Assembly: GCF_000426725.1 (NCBI RefSeq)
Contig: NZ_AUFX01000004.1
Coordinates: 620,001 to 684,000 of the forward strand
Direction: 5' to 3'
DNA length: 64,000 nucleotides
From: Sporocytophaga myxococcoides DSM 11118
Lineage (GTDB): Bacteria > Bacteroidota > Bacteroidia > Cytophagales > Cytophagaceae
The position numbers and the translations under genes are program-made. How positions within the stretch are numbered: the stretch's first letter is position 1; the number at the start of each line of letters is the position of its first letter. Positions 26,044-34,740 of this stretch are shown in pieces. The notes below the pieces were generated by a model. That model saw only the letters and a program-made list of their open reading frames with translations, was not told the DNA's origin and searched no databases.

Positions 26044-27063
26044 TTAATCCTTAAAGATTTCTGACTTAAGCGATGTGGGACTTTTACCTGTCTTTTTCTT
26101 CATTGCCCTGCTGAAACTCTGAGCACTTTCAAAACCAAGGATAAACGCCACTTCCTGAATCTGCACACCTGGCTTTGCCAATAGCTTAGTGGCACTCTCA
26201 ATAAGATGTTCGTCCAGAATACTTTGATAAGTGTGCCCTTCTTCCTTCAGATTTCTTTGCAGTGTTCTTGTGCTGGTATTGAGCATTGCTGCCACCTCCT
26301 CAATTTTAAGATTGTAATAACTTTCTTTATTAAAAAGTATCCGCTTTACTTTTGAGTAATATCCGGCAGAACGCTGAATGCTGCTAAGCTTTTCCGAACA
26401 AAGCTTTAGCATAAATTCATATGTAAGCTGATTTCCGGAAACAGTTTTTGTCTCTGCCATCTCTTTCGAGAAATGCAGGCTGTTCTCATTTTCTCCGAAA
26501 GAAACGTTATCAAAAATATCCTGATAAAAACTCCTGTCAGATGGTTTTACCTCATAAGTGAAATTGGCTTTCAATGGTTTAATTTTCTGGCCAACCAGAA
26601 ATCCTGAAATTGCAAGCGTCAGACTCATTGCATGCTCTGCTGCCATAGCAGCAGTAACCGGGCTTTTCTCAACCCATACCATTGCGGGGCTATAAATTAT
26701 TTTAACAGAATTGTCTGGTAGAATGAGCATGTTATACTCAAACATATCTCCCATTAATGGAAAAAAATTTACAATGCTTTTCCATGCGGTAAGCAAATCC
26801 GAACTGCTTGACACCAATGGGGAAATCCAGCCGAGAACAGAAAAGGTGATTCTTTTTCCAAAGTTCAGACTAATCTGTCTGTAATCTGACCTTTGCAATA
26901 TAGATTCCCAGACCTTTATACCAGCACTCCAATCCTGCATGCCCTCCGCCTCGCTTAAAGTACCGGCATTAAGTCCGGTGTCTTTATAAATCTCCATCTC
27001 GTCAATTCCAAAATGGGAAGCATTATTAATCAGCGTTTTTAAAATTTCATTGTGTACACGCAT
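26044..27063 (-). CDS. AraC family transcriptional regulator
   Basis: A 339-residue protein. The N-terminal ~200 residues match the arabinose-binding-type domain of the large AraC group ('ISPLVSSSSDLLTAWKSIVNFFPLM'). The C-terminal pair of helix-turn-helices is clear ('LKIEEVAAMLNTSTRTLQRNLKEEG' and 'IQEVAFILGFESAQSFSRAMKKKTG', about 252-330). It is divergent from the DUF4345 gene, with the starts about 90 bp apart, so that gene is a likely target. Confidence 0.9.
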   Translation of the reverse strand: MRVHNEILKTLINNASHFGIDEMEIYKDTGLNAGTLSEAEGMQDWSAGIKVWESILQRSDYRQISLNFGKRITFSVLGWISPLVSSSSDLLTAWKSIVNFFPLMGDMFEYNMLILPDNSVKIIYSPAMVWVEKSPVTAAMAAEHAMSLTLAISGFLVGQKIKPLKANFTYEVKPSDRSFYQDIFDNVSFGENENSLHFSKEMAETKTVSGNQLTYEFMLKLCSEKLSSIQRSAGYYSKVKRILFNKESYYNLKIEEVAAMLNTSTRTLQRNLKEEGHTYQSILDEHLIESATKLLAKPGVQIQEVAFILGFESAQSFSRAMKKKTGKSPTSLKSEIFKD

Positions 27064-27153
27064 GGCGTATTTATGCTAATAAATTGGCGTAAAGAGCAAC
27101 AAGCTTTCTTTGAAGATACGCTTATTTTGTCAGCAGGACAACAAACAACTATT

Positions 27154-27555
27154 ATGAACAGATTTATAAATTATTCCGGAATATTCATCATCTGCCTGAC
27201 AGCTTTAGGTATTCTGATGGTAAGTATAATGGCATTTTCCAATCCCCAGGCAGTGATGGACCTCGTACAGGTAAAACTTCACAATAATGATGCTTACAGC
27301 TCCATCCGGGGAGTTTATGGAGGAGCTGGAATGACAATTTTCATTACTTTAACTTATCTTCTTTTTAAAAACAGGCTTCAAGGCCTGGCATTTGTCGCAT
27401 TGCTTTGCGGCTCTTATTCTCTATCAAGAATTATTACAATATTTTCTGAAGGAGCTCTTGGGAGCTTCGGAACAAACTGGATGTTTATCGAGGGGGTATT
27501 GTGTATAGCAGCTTTGGCTTTGTTATTTGCAAACAGAAAGGTTTCCAGAGTTTAA
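27154..27555 (+). CDS. DUF4345-like membrane protein
   Basis: A 133-residue protein from the ATG at 27154; the frame is open further upstream, but that would run into the divergent AraC start. It has four hydrophobic helices with the DUF4345 pattern: 'SIRGVYGGAGMTIFITLTYLLFKNRLQG', where the conserved Arg-x-x-x-Gly-Gly lies between helices one and two. The function is unknown. It is probably controlled by the divergent AraC regulator. Confidence 0.75.
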   Translation: MNRFINYSGIFIICLTALGILMVSIMAFSNPQAVMDLVQVKLHNNDAYSSIRGVYGGAGMTIFITLTYLLFKNRLQGLAFVALLCGSYSLSRIITIFSEGALGSFGTNWMFIEGVLCIAALALLFANRKVSRV

Positions 27556-27586
27556 TGTAATTTTTTAAGATTGTTCATTTTTAGAA

Positions 27587-27640
27587 TAACCCCTGAAAGT
27601 TTCTGACTATTAAAAATTAGTCTAAAACCTTCAGGGGTTA
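27587..27640 (+). terminator. Long stem-loop after the DUF4345 gene
   Basis: TAACCCCTGAA at the left pairs with TTCAGGGGTTA at the right, with an inner GACTA/TAGTC stem, giving a two-part hairpin of about 54 nt. There is no clean T-run behind it, so it may be a terminator or an RNA-stability element. Its right arm leads directly into the 42-bp repeat array. Confidence 0.55.
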
Positions 27641-27975
27641 GAGTTAAAAGCTTGAAATTTCGACCCCAGAACTCGAAGTTTGGAGTTAAAAGCTCGAATT
27701 TTTAGCCTCAGAGCTCGGAGATTGGGGCTAAAGCTCAAATTTTTGACCTCAAAGCTCCGGAATTGGAGTTAAAAGCTCGAATTTTTGACCTCAGAGCTCG
27801 GAGATTGGAGCTAAAAGCTCGAATTTTTGACCTCAGAGCTCGGAGATTGGAGCTAAAAGCTCAAATTTTTGACCTCAAAGCTCGGAGATTAGAGCTAAAA
27901 GCTCGAATTTTTGACCTCAAAGCTCGGAGATTAGAGCTAAAAGCTCAAATTTTTAAATCTCAGAACACAGAGATT
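27641..27975. repeat. Eight tandem copies of a 42-bp repeat
   Basis: Units start at 27641, 27683, 27725, 27766, 27808, 27850, 27892 and 27934. The consensus begins GAGCTAAAAGCTCGAATTTT and ends TCAGAGCTCGGAGATTG. The third unit is one base short and the first and last are diverged, while units four to seven are almost identical. Each unit carries a small dyad GAGCT-AAA-AGCTC. Because the period is 14 codons, an open frame appears by chance (27763-27978), but it has no ATG and is broken at unit three, so I treat it as non-coding. The array separates the DUF4345 gene from the exosortase locus. Confidence 0.9.
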
Positions 27976-28121
27976 TAAGGTAAGAGAGACTTAATCCAAT
28001 TTTTAATCAACTTTATATTCAGTAAGAATTTTAGTTTTTGTCGAAGAAAATCCTGTCTAGCCCTTAATCCTATAAATCCCTGTTAAAAAAAAGCGTATCT
28101 TAGATATAAGAAATTTTAATC

Positions 28122-28646
28122 ATGAGTTTTTTTAGCCGCAAAAACCCAGTCTTTGTATTCCTTGCAACAGTCATTGTATTGTATATAATCTGGGAAACTT
28201 TTTATGCTTCTTATCTTTGCGCGTCACCCTTTTCATACAAGATTTCATCATTTCTTGGATGGACGAGCAGTTATTTTTTTTCCCTGACTGGCTTGAAACT
28301 TAATTGGATTGAAGCAACTTATTGTATTTCTATCGATGGTCGCCCGGCTCTCTACATAGGAAATTCTTGTAATGGCTTGGCGTTTTTTGGTTTATTTACC
28401 TGTTTTGTTCTCGCTTTTCCAGCATCTTGGAAATCTAAGCTGTGGTTCTTGCCACTGGGAATTCTAGCCATTCATGTATTGAATATGATAAGAGTAATTC
28501 TTCTCATTCTCAATTTTTACTTCTACAATACAAGTTTTGATTTTAATCATAAATACACCTTTAACTTTGTTGTTTATGGTTTTATGCTTTTAGTCTGGCT
28601 TTATTGGGCAAAAAAACAACTACCTGATGCGGCACAAACTGCTTAG
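28122..28646 (+). CDS. Exosortase family protein (transpeptidase-like membrane enzyme)
   Basis: A 174-residue protein with about five hydrophobic helices. The exosortase catalytic set is visible: Cys83 in 'GNSCNGLAFFGLF', Arg124 in 'HVLNMIRV' and His143 in 'DFNHKYTFNFVVYGF'. Exosortases cleave or transfer proteins carrying a short C-terminal tail (motif, helix, basic end) at the membrane. The short length is like the single-domain Bacteroidota type (XrtF-like and relatives). It overlaps the next gene by 20 bp. A protein with a suitable tail is encoded at 32379. Confidence 0.88.
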   Translation: MSFFSRKNPVFVFLATVIVLYIIWETFYASYLCASPFSYKISSFLGWTSSYFFSLTGLKLNWIEATYCISIDGRPALYIGNSCNGLAFFGLFTCFVLAFPASWKSKLWFLPLGILAIHVLNMIRVILLILNFYFYNTSFDFNHKYTFNFVVYGFMLLVWLYWAKKQLPDAAQTA

Positions 28647-29076
28647 TAAAAGAATATTAGCCTGTCTTGCGCTATATCTTTATCAAAGTTTTTTAGACTT
28701 GAACAGGAATTCCATTCTGGATTTTTATCAAAGTTATTCTCCTATAATTGGTCCACAGGTAGCTAAATTTCCTGTTTTCTTTCTTCTGGCTTTCATTATA
28801 CACAGAGCATTTATTCATGGTCTGATTGTAAAAATTTTTACCGGGGAGAAAAAAATCCTCTACTATTATATGTTAACAGACCTCCTCATATTTGGAGCTG
28901 CTGCATTGATTGTGATTTGCAGAAGGATATTTCCTCAGTTTAATGATATTACCGAGCCTCTCACATTTGCCTTCATAAATTTACTGGACACTCCGATTTT
29001 ACTGCTTTTCTTCCTTCCTTCTTTCTATTTATATAAAAAAATGGAAATCACGACATCCCGTCATACCGAAATTTAA
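28627..29076 (+). CDS. Exosortase-associated membrane protein
   Basis: A 149-residue protein with about four hydrophobic segments and the tract 'YQSFLDLNRNSILDFYQSYSPI' near the start. Position and layout fit the small membrane protein that accompanies Bacteroidota exosortases (exosortase F-associated type). Its start is 20 bp inside the exosortase gene, so the two are translationally coupled. The role is unknown; it may present substrate or complete the enzyme. Confidence 0.75.
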   Translation: MRHKLLSKRILACLALYLYQSFLDLNRNSILDFYQSYSPIIGPQVAKFPVFFLLAFIIHRAFIHGLIVKIFTGEKKILYYYMLTDLLIFGAAALIVICRRIFPQFNDITEPLTFAFINLLDTPILLLFFLPSFYLYKKMEITTSRHTEI

Positions 29077-29211
29077 GTTATTGATTGGAAGTTTTTAAAG
29101 CTCCATCGAAGGACGCCTAAATATACCTACCGATGGGTATTGCGCCAAGTGCTCTAAATATAGAGTATTGTGTTGGGACTAATTTTCTCAAACAAAAATC
29201 ACACATACTCT

Positions 29212-32200
29212 ATGCAATTTTTAAAATTACGAAAACCATTGACTGCGTTACTGCTGTCAGCTGCAATTGGCAGCGCCTCTGCTCAAAATTTTGATCCGCC
29301 GGAAGATTTTAAGAACGATGTTCCGGAAAAGGAAACTAAGACCGGGCATATCTTGTATTTAAAAACTTATTATACTGGTTGTGTCATAAAAGACAGTGAA
29401 AACAAGGATGTCGTAAATCCAAACTGTGCGAAATTCAAGGATGTAAAATCATTAACGATTGATTATAAAAATCCGATGAATGACCTCAGCTGGGTTAAGT
29501 ATTTCACAAAGCTGGAGAACCTTTCTGTCAGATGGAACTATGTTAAAATCCTTCCTGATACATTTCCTTCCACTTTAAAAAATATAGATTTATACAGCAA
29601 TGCAATTTCTGTAAATGCAACTGCTGCTTTAAAACATTTGCCCGTTGGCTTAGAATCGCTGTCTCTTGGAAATCAATCGGAAGTTGCTGCGGTAACTGTT
29701 ATTCCTCCATTACCAACGAACCTGAAATATCTGGAGCTAACCTCTAGCAATATTGCTGCTCTTCCGGATAGCCTGCCTTCTAAACTGGCAACATTGTGGT
29801 TGAGAGCAAACAAAATCCAATCTACAAATGCTGCTTTGGCAAATAGTCATGTAAAGACGCTGGATTTAAGTTACAATAAACTGACAGACATAACTTTACC
29901 GTCAGGCTTAACAAATTTGTATCTTAATAATAATACTCTGGAGAACATTCAAGTGAATACATCAATTGATAGCCTTAAAGAGTTTAATGTATCAAATAAT
30001 AAGCTGACAAATCTACCGACGCTTCCCTCTTCTCTTAGTTACCTGAATGCAGAGAATAATTTAATCTCTAATTTGGGAACGCTGCCAGTAAATCTTGGAT
30101 ATTTATCCATATCAAAAAACAAACTGACTAGTTTACCAACTTTACCTGCTGGTCTTAAGGATTTATCAGTATCAAAAAATTTACTTACAAGTGTTCCATC
30201 ATTACCTTCTAATCTGGAGTATCTGTATTTAGATTCAAATAAGATAACAGCTCTGCCAGCTGTGCCGGCAAATCTTTTGTATCTTGATGTCAGTTCTAAT
30301 AGTCTCAGTGGATCTCTTCCTTCACTTCCTGCGACTCTTTATTACCTTAATTTTTCAAATACAAACATATCGTCTTTTGTAGCGCCAGCAGCATTACAGG
30401 TTTTAAACTTTTCGAAAACAAAAGTTACTTCGTATGCTACCGCATTACCAAATGTACTCACAGAACTCTACTGTGAAAACAATAACCTTTCAAGTATTCC
30501 AACTTTGCCTGAGTCTTTGTATAGAATCAAAGCGAAAGGAAATCTTTTCACTTGTTTGCCGAACTTCCCTGAAAATTTAGCTGATAGCGACATCCAACTG
30601 GTTTGCAACAAGAACTGCTGGAGAGTATTATATGGTGACTGGAATAGCAATTCAAGCTGGTCTCAGGGTGTAGTTCCTACACAAAATGATGATGTTTTAA
30701 TTATAAATGGTTCTCCAAACATCAATGCTTCGAATCTTTCTGTTAAAAATCTTGATATAAGAAATTCTATAGTTTCCGGCCCATATTCGCTATCAGTAAA
30801 AGGTGACATAATAAATAGTGGATCATCTTTTAACTACCCTGTTATAATGGATGGAAGCACTGCTAGTCAGATCATAAAAGGAAAATCGACAACTGTCTAT
30901 TTCCCTTCATTAAATGAGTATCAGGACAATAGAGATAACTTCAAACATCTAATCATAAAAAACCCGAATGGAGTAGTTTACAAAGGATCTGATTATAGCG
31001 TTGATACATTGTCAATTCTTAGTGGTTTTGTTGATGCTAACAATGACACTTTATGGGTACAAGCATTGGACAAGTGTACAACTCCGGTAGCTGATTTTGT
31101 CAGAAATGGACTAATTGGAAATGCTCAAAATGTAGTAAGTGGCTGGTCATTTGTTGGTAACCCGATGATTAATCAGACACTTGGAACACTTAATGCATCA
31201 ATCCCTTTGGGCTTCGGAGGAAAAAATCAGAGCATCTATGCATATGACGGCACCAAGACAAGTTTAAATCACTGGGTGGCTCCAACCGGACTAACTAGTT
31301 CATATGCACCAGGAACCGGATTCAGAGTTTATAGCTTCCAATCAGACAGATTAATTTTTGCTGGTATTCCTTTCAAAGGAACAAAAGATTTGAATGTTAC
31401 TTTCGATGCTGCCGGATATGACAATGGTGGCTGGAACCTAGTAGCCAACCCATACCTTTCTCCAATTGACTGGACAAATGCAGCAGGTTGGACAAAGACC
31501 AATATCACAAGCGGCATTTATATCTGGAATCCGGCAAAATCGGCATATGCATCATATGTGAGCGGAGCTTCGACAAATGATGGAGGCCCGACTATTGCAA
31601 TTGGACAAGCATTCTTTATCAAGGCAAATGGTGCAAATCCTAAATTGATTATAAATGAAACTGCAAAATCAAAAGAGTATGCAAGTTTCTTAAGAATCGG
31701 TATTGCTCAGCCTTCTTTAAAAATTTCATTAAATGATAAAGTTGAAGAGCTCTCTGATGAGTTACTTATCCGTGTTGCAGATGGTTCAAGCAATAACTTT
31801 GATGAAAATTTCGACGCTTACAAACTTCCGGGAACCTTCATCAACATCTCAACAAAATCTTCAGATGGAGAAGATCTTTCTATCAGCTCTCTTCCGGAAC
31901 TGACAGGTTCTTATCCTCTACAGGTTTCTGCAGCAAGAACAGGAAAATTCACTTTCTCATTTAAAAATGCAGAAACACTGGAAGGTTCAAGTGCTTACCT
32001 GATAGATAAATTACTTGGCAAAGAAGTGGAAATCACAAATGAGACCGAGTATGAATTTACAACCAATTCAACTGAAACATCTGACAGATTCAGGGTTTCC
32101 TTCACTTCTATTGTTACAGGCAATAATTCTTCAATTACTGAATCAGCTCCGCTAGTATACCCTAATCCTGCAAAGGATCAGGTAACACTTACACTTGGCA

Positions 32201-32373
32201 GAGCAAAAAATGCTGATGTTTTACTTATCAATCCTATGGGTTCAGAAATAGCTCAGTGGTCTAACGTTCAGGAAGGTTCTCTTCAAATGCCGCTTTCTGC
32301 AGGTAGTGGAGTCTACATACTGAAAGTGAAGAGTAATAAAGAAATATTTGTATACAAAATTGTAAAGTTATAA
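29212..32373 (+). CDS. Leucine-rich-repeat secreted protein with T9SS type A sorting domain
   Basis: A 1053-residue protein from the ATG at 29212; a GTG 14 codons upstream would spoil the signal peptide. Signal peptide to 'SAIGSASAQ'-like site at about 25. Residues ~85-440 are LRRs of the short bacterial type (repeats such as 'LPTLPAGLKDLSVSKNLLTS'), like those in YopM/IpaH proteins. Near residue 470 'YGDWNSNSSWSQGVVPTQNDD' opens a beta-rich module common in T9SS cargo. The last ~75 residues are a type A sorting domain ('YPNPAKDQVTLTL ... GSGVYILKVKSN'). It is probably co-transcribed with the small protein 5 bp after it. The target is unknown; adhesion is likely. Confidence 0.88.
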   Translation: MQFLKLRKPLTALLLSAAIGSASAQNFDPPEDFKNDVPEKETKTGHILYLKTYYTGCVIKDSENKDVVNPNCAKFKDVKSLTIDYKNPMNDLSWVKYFTKLENLSVRWNYVKILPDTFPSTLKNIDLYSNAISVNATAALKHLPVGLESLSLGNQSEVAAVTVIPPLPTNLKYLELTSSNIAALPDSLPSKLATLWLRANKIQSTNAALANSHVKTLDLSYNKLTDITLPSGLTNLYLNNNTLENIQVNTSIDSLKEFNVSNNKLTNLPTLPSSLSYLNAENNLISNLGTLPVNLGYLSISKNKLTSLPTLPAGLKDLSVSKNLLTSVPSLPSNLEYLYLDSNKITALPAVPANLLYLDVSSNSLSGSLPSLPATLYYLNFSNTNISSFVAPAALQVLNFSKTKVTSYATALPNVLTELYCENNNLSSIPTLPESLYRIKAKGNLFTCLPNFPENLADSDIQLVCNKNCWRVLYGDWNSNSSWSQGVVPTQNDDVLIINGSPNINASNLSVKNLDIRNSIVSGPYSLSVKGDIINSGSSFNYPVIMDGSTASQIIKGKSTTVYFPSLNEYQDNRDNFKHLIIKNPNGVVYKGSDYSVDTLSILSGFVDANNDTLWVQALDKCTTPVADFVRNGLIGNAQNVVSGWSFVGNPMINQTLGTLNASIPLGFGGKNQSIYAYDGTKTSLNHWVAPTGLTSSYAPGTGFRVYSFQSDRLIFAGIPFKGTKDLNVTFDAAGYDNGGWNLVANPYLSPIDWTNAAGWTKTNITSGIYIWNPAKSAYASYVSGASTNDGGPTIAIGQAFFIKANGANPKLIINETAKSKEYASFLRIGIAQPSLKISLNDKVEELSDELLIRVADGSSNNFDENFDAYKLPGTFINISTKSSDGEDLSISSLPELTGSYPLQVSAARTGKFTFSFKNAETLEGSSAYLIDKLLGKEVEITNETEYEFTTNSTETSDRFRVSFTSIVTGNNSSITESAPLVYPNPAKDQVTLTLGRAKNADVLLINPMGSEIAQWSNVQEGSLQMPLSAGSGVYILKVKSNKEIFVYKIVKL

Positions 32374-32378
32374 TTGAT

Positions 32379-32594
32379 ATGAAGATTTATTATACAGTCG
32401 TATTGACAATATTATTTAGTTTAAATGCATTTGCACAAGCTCCATCTTTTGACACTGGCTCTCCTGAGCCAGTGCCAGCAGGCGGGGCTGCTGCTATCCC
32501 ATTAGAAAATGGTTCATATCTTTTCCTTGCAGGAGGCTTAATTGCAGGTGGTATTCTGCTGCTTCAGTTGAGAAAGAAAAGAAAGACTATCTAG
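32379..32594 (+). CDS. Miniature secreted protein with an exosortase-type C-terminal tail
   Basis: A 71-residue protein. Signal peptide 1-20 (ends AFAQ); a mature stretch of only about 20 residues rich in Pro, Gly and Ala; then a tail with 'PLENG' (41-45), a hydrophobic helix at about 47-63 and a basic end 'RKKRK'. This three-part tail is the layout of exosortase substrates, and it resembles the PID-CTERM type of Bacteroidota (P-I/L-D/E-x-G, helix, basic). It starts 5 bp after the LRR gene and lies 3.7 kb from the exosortase, so the exosortase is the obvious candidate processing enzyme. What the short mature peptide does is unknown. Confidence 0.75.
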   Translation: MKIYYTVVLTILFSLNAFAQAPSFDTGSPEPVPAGGAAAIPLENGSYLFLAGGLIAGGILLLQLRKKRKTI

Positions 32595-32625
32595 AAGATA
32601 TTTTTTATTTTTTACCTGTGGACTT

Positions 32626-32664
32626 AGGGCTGCCCTCTCAATGAGGCAGCCCTGATTTTTTTTT
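32626..32664 (+). terminator. Rho-independent terminator
   Basis: AGGGCTGCC / GGCAGCCCT forms a perfect 9-bp stem with a 10-nt loop and a run of T. It ends the LRR-small-protein unit. Confidence 0.9.
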
Positions 32665-32722
32665 ACCTGTAGGATTATTACTTTTATTCTTTATAAACTG
32701 ACATTCAATAGACTTAGCTCAT

Positions 32723-33172
32723 ATGAAAAACCTCATTGCTCTCTTTCTATTTACTCTCGCTTTAACTTTTTTTTCTACTGATGCATTGGCTCAATACTCC
32801 GGAGATGAAATAATAGGAATCTGGGAAACACCTGGAAATGACAATGCACGAATTGAAATATTTAAATCAGGTAATAAATATTATGGGAAAATAATATGGT
32901 TGAAAAGAAAAGGTGAGAATGGACAAGTGCTCACAGACAAGAATAATCCTGATAAGTCATTACAAAACCGACCTATTATAGGTACAGAAATCCTGAAGGG
33001 GTTTATATTTAATAATGAAGACTTGTGGGAAGATGGTGAAATATATGATCCTAAAAGTGGCAATACTTATAGCTGTCAAATTTCCCTGCAGGATAAAAAC
33101 ACAATGAAAGTCAGAGGATACATTGGCTTTTCACTTATCGGAAGAACAGAATATTGGAAAAGGGTAAAGTAA
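32723..33172 (+). CDS. DUF2147 secreted protein
   Basis: A 149-residue protein with a signal peptide ending 'TDALAQ'. It has the DUF2147 pattern: 'IIGIWETPGNDNARIEIFKSGNKYYGKIIWL', 'NPDKSLQNRPIIGTEIL', 'GEIYDPKSGNTYSCQISL' and 'RGYIGFSLIGRTEYWKR'. Members are periplasmic lipocalin-like proteins of unknown ligand. It is monocistronic. Confidence 0.9.
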   Translation: MKNLIALFLFTLALTFFSTDALAQYSGDEIIGIWETPGNDNARIEIFKSGNKYYGKIIWLKRKGENGQVLTDKNNPDKSLQNRPIIGTEILKGFIFNNEDLWEDGEIYDPKSGNTYSCQISLQDKNTMKVRGYIGFSLIGRTEYWKRVK

Positions 33173-33252
33173 AATGTGTTGTTAGTTTTATAGTTTTTTA
33201 ATTATAAAAAGCTATTTTGTCTATTAAATATCTTATAAATACCTTGATTTTT

Positions 33253-33972
33253 ATGAAGCTCGAAAAGCTTTCCATTATCATTCCTGCCTATAACGAAGAG
33301 AAAACTTTACATAAAATTCTGGACAAGGTAAGAGAAGTGCCACTTATAAATGACATCCGGAAAGAAGTAATCATTATCAATGATGCTTCTACTGATAACA
33401 CCGAAGATGCTATTCTAAATTACATGAAAAGTCATCCTGAATTTCCCATGATCTATCATAAACACGATGTTAATCAGGGTAAAGGAGCTGCAATACACAC
33501 AGGCATCAAACAAGCAACAGGAGATTTTTTAATTATTCAGGATGCCGACCTCGAGTATGATCCCGAGGAATACAATGATATGCTAAGACCTGTGATCAAA
33601 GGTATGGCTGATGTAGTATTCGGCTCAAGATTTATGGGAAGTAAGCCCCACAGAATATTATTTTTTTGGCACACCATAGGAAATAAATTCCTGACCTTTC
33701 TGTCAAACATGTTTACAAATCTAAATTTGACTGATATGGAAACATGTTATAAGATGTTTAATACTAAGTTTGTCCAAAGCCTTGATCTAAAAGAAAAGCG
33801 ATTTGGGTTTGAGCCGGAAGTAACTGCAAAAATTGCCCGTATACCAAATGTAAGGATCTATGAAGTTGGTATTTCTTACTATGGAAGAACCTATGCTGAC
33901 GGAAAGAAGATAAACTGGAAAGATGGGGTTTGGGCTATTTATTGTATAGTTCGATATAATCTGTTCAGATAG
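33253..33972 (+). CDS. Glycosyltransferase family 2 (dolichol-phosphate-mannose-synthase-like)
   Basis: A 239-residue protein from the ATG at 33253 (a TTG upstream is in frame but lies in the leader). The GT2 core is '[18 protein letters not shown]', '[16 protein letters not shown]' and '[20 protein letters not shown]', with the metal-binding DAD. It ends without membrane helices, so it is of the soluble DPM1 type. Such enzymes load hexoses onto polyprenyl phosphate. It has no operon partner on the same strand. Confidence 0.88.
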   Translation: MKLEKLSIIIPAYNEEKTLHKILDKVREVPLINDIRKEVIIINDASTDNTEDAILNYMKSHPEFPMIYHKHDVNQGKGAAIHTGIKQATGDFLIIQDADLEYDPEEYNDMLRPVIKGMADVVFGSRFMGSKPHRILFFWHTIGNKFLTFLSNMFTNLNLTDMETCYKMFNTKFVQSLDLKEKRFGFEPEVTAKIARIPNVRIYEVGISYYGRTYADGKKINWKDGVWAIYCIVRYNLFR

Positions 33973-33987
33973 AATTTTCTAAAGGGT

Positions 33988-34689
33988 TCAACGTGCATCG
34001 TTTCCTTTTCCAAACTTGGATACTTTTTTATTTAACTCTACCAATGCATTACCAGCTATCCATTTTGCCGATTTACTATCCATCTCTTTTATCCTTTTTG
34101 CTACTGCAATAGCTTCATTACACAGTTTTTCATTTCTTTTTCCTATCTGTCTCAAAGCCCAGTTCACAGCCTTTTTTACAAAGTTTCTTTCATCATTAGA
34201 ATGCTTTTCTATTAAAGGAAATAATGGTGTAAACCTTTCATCGTCTGCTTTTTTATCATGTACAGCTAAAGTAGCAATCAATACAAAACCTGCTCTTCTT
34301 ACAAATTCATCCTCTTCTTCTGTCCAGGCCATCGCCTTTTCAAAAGCAAAAGGGGTTTTCCTGAAAAGATTAAAACACACCTGATCACATAAATCCCAGG
34401 AATTAAAATCTTTTACCCATAGATCCATTTGTTTTTCATGAACCAGTGAAAAGTCATCAATCATAGAAGCCAGTATTCTCGCCTCATGTATATCTGTTTT
34501 CCAGAGTTCTATGGCAAGCAGGTGATCTTTCTTGTGGTCTTTAGCAATTTTTCTCAATACCGGTATTGATATACCCAGTGCTTTTTCTGTATTGATGCCA
34601 AATTTTGAAAGGGCAGGGAGATTTTCCGGTCGGGCTTGGGATTTTAGCTGTGAGAGTACCTTTTCCAATTCAGATTCAGCTTTTTCCAT
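33988..34689 (-). CDS. DNA alkylation repair protein, AlkD-like
   Basis: A 233-residue all-helical HEAT-like repeat protein of AlkD-family length (ATG at 34689). Family segments are 'GISIPVLRKIAKDHKKDHLLAIELW', 'EARILASMID', 'NSWDLCDQVCFNLF' with the Asp of the active region, and 'NFVKKAVNWALRQIGKRN' near the C-terminus. AlkD glycosylases remove positively charged alkylated bases such as 7-methylguanine and 3-methyladenine. It is downstream of the DUF4380 gene on the minus strand, with a terminator between them. Confidence 0.85.
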   Translation of the reverse strand: MEKAESELEKVLSQLKSQARPENLPALSKFGINTEKALGISIPVLRKIAKDHKKDHLLAIELWKTDIHEARILASMIDDFSLVHEKQMDLWVKDFNSWDLCDQVCFNLFRKTPFAFEKAMAWTEEEDEFVRRAGFVLIATLAVHDKKADDERFTPLFPLIEKHSNDERNFVKKAVNWALRQIGKRNEKLCNEAIAVAKRIKEMDSKSAKWIAGNALVELNKKVSKFGKGNDAR

Positions 34690-34707
34690 CAAATTTTAAA
34701 AAAATAA

Positions 34708-34736
34708 GGGAGATGTGTGACACATCTCCCTTTTAT
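34708..34736 (-). terminator. Rho-independent terminator of the DUF4380 gene
   Basis: GGGAGATGTG / CACATCTCCC forms a 10-bp stem with a 3-nt loop. On the minus strand it is followed by a T-rich run. It lies 5 bp after the stop of the 34741 gene and within the leader of the AlkD-like gene. Confidence 0.85.
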
Positions 34737-34740
34737 CAAT

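Noticed and set aside
27641-27975. CRISPR-like array
   Set aside because: The repeat units follow one another directly with no unique spacers, and no cas gene is in the window.
27763-27978. 71-codon open frame over the tandem repeat, giving a 14-residue periodic peptide
   Set aside because: It begins at a TTG inside a repeat unit, has no leader or start signal, and the array is broken in this frame by the 41-bp third unit. The open frame is explained by a repeat length divisible by three without stops.
29170-29211. Upstream GTG start for the LRR protein
   Set aside because: It would place 14 polar residues before the signal peptide; the ATG at 29212 gives a normal signal sequence.
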